Below are positions 34,754 to 42,010 of a DNA stretch of 64,000 bases, in pieces. The notes beneath the pieces were generated by a model. It was not told the DNA's origin, ran no database searches, and saw only the letters and a program-made list of their open reading frames with translations. How positions within the stretch are numbered: position 1 is the first letter of the stretch; each line of letters opens with the position of its first letter. The translations under genes and the position numbers were made by a program. The stretch is from Dyella solisilvae (GTDB lineage Bacteria > Pseudomonadota > Gammaproteobacteria > Xanthomonadales > Rhodanobacteraceae), in assembly GCF_003351225.1 (NCBI RefSeq), contig NZ_QQSY01000003.1:186001-250000 (forward strand), read 5' to 3'.

Positions 34754-35308
34754 TTACTGAACCGAGCGCTCGGGACGCATGTCCATTTCCGACCCATGAC
34801 GGACTATGACTGCTCCGACCTCCTGAACCTTCTGCGCTCCCTCGGCAGCACTCCCTGGGGGGGCGCCAGATGCCGGGCCGTGACGGTCGGCCTCAACGCC
34901 CGCGAGGGTCATTTCCAGTGGCCAAGGACAGTCAGCTTGTTGGCTATTCGGACTCTGGTCCGGCGACCGATTGCCTCTCTGGGGCCACAGTCCGCAGATC
35001 GCCTCTGTTGCGCCAGCGACCGCAGGCAGGCTCTCGTAGGTTTTCGGGTCGACCCGCCACTGGTCGTCGACCAACGAGGCAAGTGACCCTGCTGATGTTC
35101 CCGGCGGGACGACGCAACCGGGGCGTTGCTGAAGGTCAAGGATGGCGTTCATTCCGTCGTAGACGCCGTTGATGTAGTAGGCCCGTACGGGGTCGCTCAT
35201 CTCCTGAACGTCCTTGACCGTCATTCCGTGGGTGTTTTCCGCGACAGCCATGGGCGCGATGGATTCACATGCGATGGCGGCTCCAAGGCAAACAGTTCGA
35301 ATACGCAT
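34754..35308 (-). CDS. Secreted hypothetical protein, Rap1a-like, with odd C-terminal extension
   Basis: A 184-aa protein; ATG 35308 has GGGAGAA upstream, and the frame before it is not protein-like. A weak signal peptide (VCLGAAIACESIAPMAVA) precedes DPVRAYYINGVYDGMN, similar to the Rap1a/Tai family of small secreted proteins. After about residue 105 (ICGLWPQ) the sequence loses similarity to any fold. It ends by reading through a copy of the window's palindromic repeat (EMDMRPERS). A lost stop codon or small frameshift near 34990 is plausible, so the natural protein may be shorter. Confidence 0.55.
   Translation of the reverse strand: MRIRTVCLGAAIACESIAPMAVAENTHGMTVKDVQEMSDPVRAYYINGVYDGMNAILDLQQRPGCVVPPGTSAGSLASLVDDQWRVDPKTYESLPAVAGATEAICGLWPQRGNRSPDQSPNSQQADCPWPLEMTLAGVEADRHGPASGAPPGSAAEGAQKVQEVGAVIVRHGSEMDMRPERSVQ
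34781..34804. repeat. Dispersed palindromic repeat, inside a gene's 3' end
   Basis: GTCCATTTCCGACCCATGACGGAC: outer arms GTCC/GGAC around a TTCCGACCCAT centre. This copy is translated as the tail of the secreted protein gene. Confidence 0.55.
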
Positions 35309-35690
35309 CACATTCTCCCGGTTGCTTGGAACCGGGATCGTAGCCAACTCAGTTGCAGCCTTCGCCGAAGAAGTCCCCGCCGCCAGCGGTTGAGCCGGCG
35401 CAAAGCCTTCGGGACCCCATTGCTGTTCCACCAGGCGATACCTGTAATGCCTGCTTCCGACCCGACGCGGACGCAACCGATGCGGTAAGGACTTAGGGCT
35501 GTGGGCGACCTCGCCGTCGTTCGCCTTCTGCGAAACCATGCGTCGCGGCAAAGTCGGCGTTCCGGTGTTTCGGTTTGTGCTTTCACCTGGCCCTAACATT
35601 CGTACGGGCGCGGCTCCGGGCCCTGCGGGTATTGCTTTCCATCAGCTATTTCATTGCGTAGCATTTCATCGCGGATATGGAGTGTCGAAC
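35309..35690. other. Divergent region upstream of the carbonic anhydrase gene
   Basis: No supported gene. It carries a repeat copy at 35451-35472 and must contain the divergent promoters for the secreted protein and carbonic anhydrase. Confidence 0.45.
35451..35472. repeat. Dispersed palindromic repeat (half-degenerate)
   Basis: CTGCTTCCGACCCGACGCGGAC keeps the GCTTCCGACCC centre and the right GCGGAC arm. Confidence 0.5.
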
Positions 35691-36305
35691 ATGGCTGCCC
35701 GCCATTTTCCTCCTTTCACTTCGGATGAGGCGCTGGCGCGCCTCAAAGACGGCAACGAACGCTTCATCAGCGGCCGTGCGCGCTTTCCGACGATGCAAAA
35801 GGAAATCCTCGCGGAACTCGCCAAGGAGCAGCATCCCCACACCACTATCCTGGGGTGCAGCGACAGCCGCGTGCCACCCGAACTTGTCTTCGACGCCTCA
35901 TTCGGAGAGCTCTTCGTCATTCGAGTGGCGGGCAATGTACTCGGGGCCGCCATTCTGGGGACGCTGCAATATGCGGGGCAGCATCTTCATACGCCGCTTT
36001 TCGTCGTCATGGGCCACGAGGGATGCGGCGCCGTGGACGCCGCGCTTGCCTCGAAGTTCCATAGTGCCAAGGAATCGAGCCGGATCGAGGTGCTGCTCGA
36101 AGACATCGTGCCGGCTCTGCGCAATCTCGATGGATCGAAGTCGCACGAAGCGCTTCTGCACGAGGCGGTCGAGGCCAACGTGCGTTACACAATGCGGTCC
36201 CTTCTCGACACGCCGGAAGTTCAAGCAAGGCTGGTGGAAGGCCAAATGAAGCTAGTGGGGGCGGTCTACGAGATCGAGTCGGGTCGAGTGCGCTTCCTGG
36301 AGTGA
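35691..36305 (+). CDS. Beta-class carbonic anhydrase
   Basis: A 204-aa enzyme; GGAG precedes ATG 35691. Zinc ligands are C56 (LGCSDSRVPPE), H109 and C112 (GHEGCGAV), with D58-x-R60 as the catalytic dyad. The IRVAGNV strand and the final YEIESGRVRFLE are those of beta-carbonic anhydrases. It converts CO2 and bicarbonate in the cytoplasm. It stands alone between repeat-bearing spacers, with no cyanate or purine genes attached. Confidence 0.94.
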   Translation: MAARHFPPFTSDEALARLKDGNERFISGRARFPTMQKEILAELAKEQHPHTTILGCSDSRVPPELVFDASFGELFVIRVAGNVLGAAILGTLQYAGQHLHTPLFVVMGHEGCGAVDAALASKFHSAKESSRIEVLLEDIVPALRNLDGSKSHEALLHEAVEANVRYTMRSLLDTPEVQARLVEGQMKLVGAVYEIESGRVRFLE

Positions 36306-36462
36306 TGCAGGATGCGCGGCGCCAAGCTAAACCCGCACCGGGTGCTGCTGCTTAGGGCTCAAAGCAGTAGGGATTCGAGGATTGACGTTGGTGGCGCTAC
36401 TTCAAGCGAGGGCGAAGGCTGGATCGGCTAGTATGAAAAGACTTCCAGTCGGAGATGCAGGA

Positions 36463-37218
36463 ATGAATCTGCTCGGTCGTTGCTTTCTGAGCGTTGTCTG
36501 TTTGGCCTTTGTCGGTGCAGCCTTCGCGGGCGACGAGGGTGGTGCGAGCGTCATCAAGCAAATGCATGCGAAGTATCAGAACGATTGGTTTGCCACGACG
36601 CAGTTCGCGCAAAAAACCACACACTACGACGCCGACGGCAAGGCCCACGTATCACAGTGGTACGAGCGGATTCAGGTACCGGGAAAGTTGCGCATCGACA
36701 TCGGGCCGGCCGAGGACGGCAATGCCATGATCCTCGCCGATGGCCAGATGCACACGTTCAAGCAGGGAAAGCAGGTCGCCAGCGATCGGCTGGTGAGCCT
36801 GGCCATGCTGCTCGGCTTCGATGTCTATCGTCAGTCGCCTGACGTCACGCTCGCCCTGCTCAAGCAGGAGGGCATCGACACCGCCAAGGTGCACGAGGAG
36901 TCGTGGCAAGGTCGGCCGGTCTACGTTGTGGGTGCCGATCGCGGCGACCTGAACGCACATCAATTCTGGATCGACCGGGAACGGCTGCTGCTGGCGCGCA
37001 TCATTCAGCCAGTCAAGGACAAGCCGGGGGAGAGCGCGGACATCCGCTTCCTGGATTACCGTGCACAGCCGCATGGCCTGATCGCCGCGCGTATTGACGT
37101 CTACCAGAAGAACCTGCTGGTGATGGCGGAAGAATATTCGGATATCGAGACCGACGTACCCTTGGATGCGGCATGGTTCGATCCCACCAAATTGAGCACG
37201 CCGGCTTCGGGAAAGTAG
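36463..37218 (+). CDS. Secreted LolA-like (outer-membrane lipoprotein-sorting fold) protein
   Basis: A 251-aa protein from ATG 36463 (GGAG eight bases before). Signal peptide: residues 1-22, ending AFA. The mature protein shows the half-barrel pattern of LolA-like proteins: QKTTHYDADGK, QWYERIQVPGKLRIDI, MILADGQMHTF, VYVVGADRGDLNAHQFWIDRERLLLARI. It is close to DUF-type relatives rather than to true LolA. It is probably a periplasmic carrier or sensor of lipidic ligands; nothing nearby specifies the cargo. Confidence 0.78.
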   Translation: MNLLGRCFLSVVCLAFVGAAFAGDEGGASVIKQMHAKYQNDWFATTQFAQKTTHYDADGKAHVSQWYERIQVPGKLRIDIGPAEDGNAMILADGQMHTFKQGKQVASDRLVSLAMLLGFDVYRQSPDVTLALLKQEGIDTAKVHEESWQGRPVYVVGADRGDLNAHQFWIDRERLLLARIIQPVKDKPGESADIRFLDYRAQPHGLIAARIDVYQKNLLVMAEEYSDIETDVPLDAAWFDPTKLSTPASGK

Positions 37219-37651
37219 CGTGCGCGCTCAAGTCCGCATGCACTGTCTGGTGCTTCGGGGGGCAATGTTTCGCGGGCGGCGCAGTGCCGCTCCTGACCGG
37301 GGGCGCTGGGCCGCCCTGGCGGCTTCACTGATACACACCATGGCAAGCGGGTCATGGGGGTTCTCTATGTGAAGCCGCTGATGCAGGCGATCGTGGTTGG
37401 ATGGCCTGGCGATCTTGGCCTTATTTCGGAGGATGTCACGGCGATCATTGGGGCCATTAAGAGCTGTGTTTGGCCCGCTACTGGTCTTGCGGGTCACCCA
37501 GGCCGCCAGGGCCTGCGGAGGGCCTAGCCGATAGGGCAGGGTTGTGCTCCACCCACCCACCCATCCGCCCGACGGGCTGCTTAGGTCCGCTTTCGACCTG
37601 AAGCGAACAAGGCTAGGATGCCGCAACGAGGGCTTCAGAAGAGTCGGCGTT
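37219..37651. other. Intergenic region before the HIT gene
   Basis: No gene supported. It contains a repeat copy (37582-37607) and a short run of CCCA units near 37552-37563. Confidence 0.45.
37582..37607. repeat. Dispersed palindromic repeat, upstream of HIT gene
   Basis: AGGTCCGCTTTCGACC followed by GAAGCGAAC: a full left arm with a decayed right arm. Confidence 0.5.
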
Positions 37652-38098
37652 ATGAGGAATGCTCCGCCCGGGTACGAGTGTCCGTTCTGCGATATCGCTC
37701 GGACGCTTCCATCGCCAGCGCCAGAATCAGCCGTTGTCTTGGTAGATGACAATGTGTTCGCTTTGGTTCCGACTCACCACTACGCTGGAATTAAAGGTAA
37801 CTGCCTGGTGATTCCTCGGAGTCACTATGAGAACGTGCTGGACATTCCGGACAACCTTGGAATCGATTTCTTTCGTGCCACGCGACACCTGGCTCACGCC
37901 ATGCGGAATGCCTTTGGGTGTGAGGGAATCTCCACCCGCCAACACAACGGCCCTGCCGGTAATCAAGATGTGTGGCACTACCATCTTCATGTATTTCCTC
38001 GCTACTCAAATGACGGATTGCATGCGGGCCAGAGAGTGCCCTACGCGACTGAGGAGCGAATAGAGTTGGCGGCCAGACTCCGGGCTGCTTTGCTGTAG
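37652..38098 (+). CDS. HIT-family (histidine triad) hydrolase
   Basis: A 148-aa protein. An N-terminal CPFC knuckle is followed by VVLVDDNVFALVP, LVIPRSHYENVLDIP and the nucleotide-binding triad HYHLHVFPR (H-x-H-x-H) near residue 110. QHNGPAGNQDVWH is the standard lead-in. HIT proteins cleave dinucleoside polyphosphates or nucleoside phosphoramidates. No operon partner is present. The start ATG 37652 is chosen because the frame before it reads through a repeat copy. Confidence 0.88.
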   Translation: MRNAPPGYECPFCDIARTLPSPAPESAVVLVDDNVFALVPTHHYAGIKGNCLVIPRSHYENVLDIPDNLGIDFFRATRHLAHAMRNAFGCEGISTRQHNGPAGNQDVWHYHLHVFPRYSNDGLHAGQRVPYATEERIELAARLRAALL

Positions 38099-38099
38099 C

Positions 38100-38120
38100 G
38101 TCCGCTTTCGACTGCCGTTT
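38100..38120. repeat. Dispersed palindromic repeat fragment after the HIT gene
   Basis: GTCCGCTTTCGACTGCCG begins immediately after the HIT stop codon; the right arm is lost. Confidence 0.45.
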
Positions 38121-38400
38121 CAACAGGTCAATGCAACACCCCGGCGAGCCCGCTGGAGCAGCGTTTAAAAGGCCACCGCGCTGCCCTATGCCGGTATCGA
38201 TCCTGCCAAACCAATTGGTCCAATCGGCCTCTCGAAATTAGGTACTTCGCGCTTTCTGGTTCGGGTGCAATGGGTTGGGTTTCAGGCAATCTCCCAACCT
38301 GCATCTTGAGGACAGCCCACTGGGGTGTTGCGTTGACCCATTGAGACCGCAACCCGTAGCGGACGAAAATTGGCGGCAGAACTGCGGTTGTTGCGGCGCG
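38121..38400. other. Intergenic spacer, convergent ends of HIT and copy 3 genes
   Basis: About 280 bases in which I find no gene, dyad or repeat. Confidence 0.4.
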
Positions 38401-38775
38401 CTAATCGCCTAACTCTTCTTCGGCATGTTTGAGGTGCTTGACTGCCTGCTCCGCGGTATAGCGTGCTGACATCGCCACGCAGGTTGCGTTACGGGGCGTC
38501 AGGTGATTGGTGACTACCAGACCAGCAATTTGAGCCACGGCCTCTAGATCCATTTGAGCATTCAATAGCAGGCGGCGCGCGTCCGTCGACAGCGACTCGC
38601 CTTTGGCACACAAAAAGCGATCCAGGCGGTCAGCAGCGCCCTTCGCTGCGGCAGATAGCGTGGCCGCAAGCTGAGTCGGCAACGCTCCGTCATTGATTGC
38701 ATCCGCCGCAAGCTCCGCGCAAGCTCGCGCGACCGTTAACGCATATGGGACCGCTTCGGTTCGCTCGGTCTGCAT
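38401..38775 (-). CDS. 124-aa paralogous family protein, copy 3
   Basis: Exactly 124 aa. It is the most diverged copy but keeps ALTVARACAELA, AA-x-GAADRL-x-x-FL, DLEAVAQ and YTAEQAVKHLKHAEEE. GGGGCAG precedes the ATG. Unlike the other copies it does not adjoin a regulator gene; its neighbours are HIT and a TSUP transporter. The constant length and conserved upstream element place it in the same family. Function unknown. Confidence 0.75.
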   Translation of the reverse strand: MQTERTEAVPYALTVARACAELAADAINDGALPTQLAATLSAAAKGAADRLDRFLCAKGESLSTDARRLLLNAQMDLEAVAQIAGLVVTNHLTPRNATCVAMSARYTAEQAVKHLKHAEEELGD

Positions 38776-38822
38776 AGCTGCCCCTTTTCCCCGGGAACAC
38801 TTATTTCGCAGAATCTGGCGGC

Positions 38823-38848
38823 CTGCAAGTCTAACGAAAGCTATGGGC
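38823..38848 (-). promoter_or_regulatory. Conserved upstream element of the 124-aa family, copy 3
   Basis: Minus-strand CCATAGCTTTCGTTAGACTTGCAG, 48 bases before the start codon. It matches the other copies at CTTTYG and ACTTG, with TTAG in place of TATG/TATA. Confidence 0.45.
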
Positions 38849-38889
38849 TCGGCTTATCGACCCAGAGGCCTAAGGGGCGGGCGAAGAGT

Positions 38890-38915
38890 GTCTGCTTCCG
38901 ACCCATTACGGACCT
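38890..38915. repeat. Dispersed palindromic repeat, upstream of TSUP gene
   Basis: GTCTGCTTCCGACCCATTACGGACCT: well-preserved centre and right arm, 40 bases before the TSUP start. Confidence 0.55.
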
Positions 38916-38954
38916 CGGCCTTTCGCGTAACATCGCTCCCGGAGGCTGGGGCTG

Positions 38955-39857
38955 ATGCTGATAGCGCTACTCGCAACCCTCGGGATCGCTATCCTCGTCT
39001 ATGGGGCCGTCTTGCTGCGCGCCGCCTTGGCCCGTGGGGCTGCGCCGCGTGCGGAGGCTGTGGCCCTGGGCGCCGCCACCAACTTCTTGGATACCCTCGG
39101 CGTGGGTTCGTTTGCGCCGACCATGGCCTGGTTCAAACTTCGGGGTCTCGTTCCGGATCGGCTTATCCCGAGCACCATGCTGGTGGGCCACACCCTCCCG
39201 GAGATGACGCAGGCGGTGATATTCCTGGCGATCCTGGGCGTGTTCGTGGATCCCGTGCTGCTGGCCGGATGCGTAATCGCGGTGCTCTTGGGCGCACTCC
39301 TGGGCGCGCCTTTGGTCGCTCGGACGCGGGTTCCCGTCGTGCAGGCGGTCGTGGGCGTAGCGCTGCTCGTTGCGGCAGCGTTCTATGCTCTTGCGAACGT
39401 CGGCCTCATGCCGGTGGGGGGCGTTGCCACGTCCCTTCCTTTGCCGCTGATGCTCTCGGCGATTGCGGCCAATTTTGTTTTTGGCGTTCTCCTGAACTTC
39501 GGCGTGGGGAACTACGCGCCCACGCTCGCCATGCTCAGCCTGATGGGAATGGATCCTCGCCTGAGCTTTCCGATCATGGCCGCGGGCGCTGCGCTAGCCG
39601 CAGCCGGCGCAAGTGTGCGTCATATCGGGAGCGGATACGTTGACCTGCGCATCGCCGTTGGGCTGGCTGTCGGCGGAACTCCCGCCGTCCTGCTCGCGGC
39701 GTTCCTCGTCAAGAGCATGTCCGTCGAGGTGCTGAGATGGCTGGTGACGGCCGTGGTGGTCTATGCGGCAGTCGTGATGCTAAGGGCTGCGTGGGTGGGT
39801 CGAGGCGAACGCCAGCCTCACATACATGCGGCCTCAGAAGGTGGCCTGGACCCCTAG
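38955..39857 (+). CDS. TSUP (TauE/SafE) family membrane transporter
   Basis: A 300-aa protein with GGAGG nine bases before the ATG and about eight transmembrane helices. It has the two-fold TSUP repeat: AATNFLDTLGVGSFAPTMAWFKLRG in the first half and VFGVLLNFGVGNYAPTLAMLSLMG in the second. TSUP proteins export sulfite, sulfoacetate or related organosulfur anions. No sulfur-metabolism genes are adjacent, so the substrate is open. Confidence 0.9.
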   Translation: MLIALLATLGIAILVYGAVLLRAALARGAAPRAEAVALGAATNFLDTLGVGSFAPTMAWFKLRGLVPDRLIPSTMLVGHTLPEMTQAVIFLAILGVFVDPVLLAGCVIAVLLGALLGAPLVARTRVPVVQAVVGVALLVAAAFYALANVGLMPVGGVATSLPLPLMLSAIAANFVFGVLLNFGVGNYAPTLAMLSLMGMDPRLSFPIMAAGAALAAAGASVRHIGSGYVDLRIAVGLAVGGTPAVLLAAFLVKSMSVEVLRWLVTAVVVYAAVVMLRAAWVGRGERQPHIHAASEGGLDP

Positions 39858-39932
39858 CGCAAGGCAGCTCTCCGTCCCCTGCTGCCGTGCTGCTGGAACC
39901 TCTGCCGGGAGGGCGACTCGGGCATTCTGGTA

Positions 39933-39960
39933 AGGTCCGCTTCCGCCCCATAGCCGACAT
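39933..39960. repeat. Dispersed palindromic repeat, downstream of TSUP gene
   Basis: AGGTCCGCTTCCGCCCCAT followed by AGCCGACAT: a strong left arm and a decayed right arm. Confidence 0.5.
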
Positions 39961-40093
39961 AGTTGACACGAGCAATCTGGGCTGGTCGGCCAATCCACAT
40001 CAAGAAATACGGTACTCCGTGCGAAGGGGTGACCTGAGGCTCTGCACGGCGGCGAAGGGCCACATGGAGAGCCGCACTCTCTGACGACGGGCT

Positions 40094-40384
40094 CTATGGC
40101 TCTGTGTATCCCTGTGTGCTGCCGATCACCCGGACATGGGCCTCCGTCAGCTGCCGCACTTCGTGGCCACTGGACAGGCGAACGACCAGGCCGGATCCGC
40201 CGCGCGGCGTGCGCACGACCCGACCCTTGGCGCCCGCTCGAACGCGAAAGGTCGGGTAATAGAGATCCGTCAGGATCTCGACCTGTAGATGGATCCAGTC
40301 CCGCACGGACTTCCCGCACGGCGGCGGCGCCACGCTGATGCGCGTGGGTGTTTTCCGCGGACCGCGTCCTGGAAGCCTTTGCAT
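40094..40384 (-). CDS. Hypothetical small basic protein with SH3/KOW-like segment
   Basis: A 96-aa frame. Residues about 45-90 (FRVRAGAKGRVVRTPRGGSGLVVRLSSGHEVRQLTEAHVRVIG) look like a small beta-barrel of the KOW/SH3 kind: a G-x-x-G-x-V turn followed by alternating valines. The N-terminal 30 residues are Arg/Pro-rich and may not be translated. The ribosome site is weak (GAGAG). No family assigned; a nucleic-acid-binding role is only a suggestion from the fold pattern. Confidence 0.45.
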   Translation of the reverse strand: MQRLPGRGPRKTPTRISVAPPPCGKSVRDWIHLQVEILTDLYYPTFRVRAGAKGRVVRTPRGGSGLVVRLSSGHEVRQLTEAHVRVIGSTQGYTEP

Positions 40385-40488
40385 CGAGCGCTCTCGTGAT
40401 GGGTGCAGTTCAACCGTAGAGCTTGAGCCGGGCGCGCAACCCCCCTCGCCGAGGATGGGGGAGGGTCAATGGAGGGGGTGGGCAATCG

Positions 40489-40512
40489 ACCTGCTTCCGA
40501 CCCCGATATAGG
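40489..40512. repeat. Dispersed palindromic repeat (decayed)
   Basis: ACCTGCTTCCGACCCCGATATAGG: centre conserved, right arm lost. Confidence 0.4.
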
Positions 40513-40654
40513 TATTCCGCCCCGTTCTCAGTGACCATGTCACAGCGGCCCGACCGCTGGCCGCGAGGGCGGGACTTGCACCGATCGGCTAAGGTCGATA
40601 TCGGGGAGTGAACGAAATGGCGTCAGGGTTGACCCATGGCGCGCGGGAACATAA

Positions 40655-40680
40655 GGACGTTTGCTTCCGTCCCAAAGTGG
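40655..40680. repeat. Dispersed palindromic repeat (decayed)
   Basis: GGACGTTTGCTTCCGTCCCAAAGTGG: centre recognisable, arms partly lost. Confidence 0.4.
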
Positions 40681-40775
40681 AAAGCTTCCAGAGCCGCCCC
40701 GTGTCGATTCCGCAGGCACTCGTGCGTCGCATACTTGAAGGTGAACAAGCCAACGACCCGTCCAAGGAGACAATC

Positions 40776-41132
40776 ATGTCTTATATCGATGGTTTCGTGA
40801 TCGCCGTACCCAACGCCAACCGCGAACAGTTCATCGAGCACGCCCGCACCCTCGACGTCATTTTCCTCGAGGTTGGCGCGACCCGCGTGGTGGAGTGCTG
40901 GGGTGATGACGTGCCCGACGGCAAGCTCACCGATTTCCGCCGCGCCGTGCACGCGACCCAGGATGAATCCGTGGTGTTTTCCTGGATCGAATGGCCCGAC
41001 AAGGCCACTCGCGATGCCGGCATGAAGAAAATCATGGAAGACCCGCGCATGCCAGCCCCCGGTGACATGCCCTTCGATGGCAAGCGCATGATCTTTGGCG
41101 GCTTCAAGCCGGTGGTTAGCCTGCCTGGCTAG
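40776..41132 (+). CDS. DUF1428 family protein (YbaA-like)
   Basis: A 118-aa protein with AAGGAGA seven bases before the ATG. The opening MSYIDGFVIAVP, the VVECWGDDVPDGKLTDF block, the FSWIEWPDK strand and MPFDGKRMIFGGF match DUF1428, a ferredoxin-fold dimeric alpha/beta-barrel family including E. coli YbaA. The biochemical role is unknown. It is followed by a perfect 11-bp hairpin that may end its transcript. Confidence 0.92.
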   Translation: MSYIDGFVIAVPNANREQFIEHARTLDVIFLEVGATRVVECWGDDVPDGKLTDFRRAVHATQDESVVFSWIEWPDKATRDAGMKKIMEDPRMPAPGDMPFDGKRMIFGGFKPVVSLPG

Positions 41133-41162
41133 GAAGGCCTTGACCTGTTCGCTTTCAAAGTA

Positions 41163-41190
41163 AGGTCCGCTCCAGATCCGGAGCGGACCT
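41163..41190. repeat. Dispersed palindromic repeat as a perfect hairpin after DUF1428
   Basis: AGGTCCGCTCC-AGATCC-GGAGCGGACCT: an 11-bp perfect stem with a six-base loop. Here the repeat arms are complete and the centre is replaced. Possibly serves as a terminator; no T-tract. Confidence 0.6.
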
Positions 41191-41201
41191 CACAGCAGCC
41201 A

Positions 41202-41567
41202 TCAGCGAGTCGTTCTGGGGTATGCGCTGGCTGTGTAGTAGTGGTTCGCCGCGAACGACGTTTGAGGGTGCTTGTGCAGTGCCGCCGAAGCGATGGCGCG
41301 ACTAAGCTCAGCCTCCGTCAGAGCGACGGTTGGCGATTGGCGGATCGCAACGGCCTTCATCGATTGCGGCTTAAGCATCAGGTGACGCTGAAGTTCCCAG
41401 CTATTCGCCAGACGTTGCGCCTGGGCGACTTCGGCTGGCGTGGATCCGACGAAACCCACAACCGCATAACCATTCAGATTGATGGTGTAGGTTCGTACGG
41501 CGGCGTTGGCCTGTCCGACGCAAGCAAAGCCGAGGGCGACAACCATGGGAAACATTAAACGCTTCAT
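41202..41567 (-). CDS. Small secreted hypothetical protein
   Basis: A 121-aa protein; AGGAGG stands seven bases before ATG 41567. Signal peptide: MKRLMFPMVVALGFACVGQANA. The mature part contains LNGYAVVGFVGSTPAEVAQAQRLANSWELQRHLML and ends AYPRTTR, with no Cys. The AEVAQAQRLANSWE helix hints at a repeat-like or DUF4148-type secreted protein, but I cannot assign a family. The gene is convergent with DUF1428 across the hairpin. Confidence 0.7.
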   Translation of the reverse strand: MKRLMFPMVVALGFACVGQANAAVRTYTINLNGYAVVGFVGSTPAEVAQAQRLANSWELQRHLMLKPQSMKAVAIRQSPTVALTEAELSRAIASAALHKHPQTSFAANHYYTASAYPRTTR

Positions 41568-42010
41568 GAAATGGCCTCCTTGTGCCCGGAAAGGAGTCTG
41601 AATCACTGCGAATCATGCGCGCGTAGGTGGGAACAGAAGCTGACCCTCCCACATGGTCTTTACGGGCTCGGAACGGAAGCTTCAACCCCGACTCCGGAAA
41701 AGGCTGGCGTAGATGAGAGCAACCAATCCTTTGGTTCTTACGCCAGGAAGTAAAACGAAGTCCTGCTGTGCAGGCTCAGACAGGCGGCTATCGACTCAAC
41801 GGCCCAATCCATTCGCCTGAGTCCGGTTCCGCCCCATGGTCGACTTCAGGAAAGCTGCGCGGTCGGCAATTCAGCGCAGGTGATCGACCTACGCCATGCC
41901 GACGCAGGGCTGCCCACTCACTTTGCCTGACTGATCGGCACGGCATCAGCGCCGCAGGTGACGTCAGGTGTCGATCACGGTGGCGGCTTGAAAGTGATCG
42001 CTCGTATCGT
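41568..42010. other. Intergenic region between secreted protein and GGDEF gene
   Basis: No gene supported. A repeat copy lies at 41821-41844; the rest is featureless to me. Confidence 0.45.
41821..41844. repeat. Dispersed palindromic repeat
   Basis: GTCCGGTTCCGCCCCATGGTCGAC: the left arm and centre are recognisable. Confidence 0.45.

Larger units (their letters stand above)
40385..40775. other. Intergenic region upstream of DUF1428 gene
   Basis: Carries two repeat copies (40489-40512 and 40655-40680) and no supported gene. Confidence 0.45.

Noticed and set aside
34781-41844. Insertion sequence as the cause of the palindromic repeats
   Set aside because: No transposase frame or target-site duplication is visible; the copies are short (about 25-28 bases) and degenerate.
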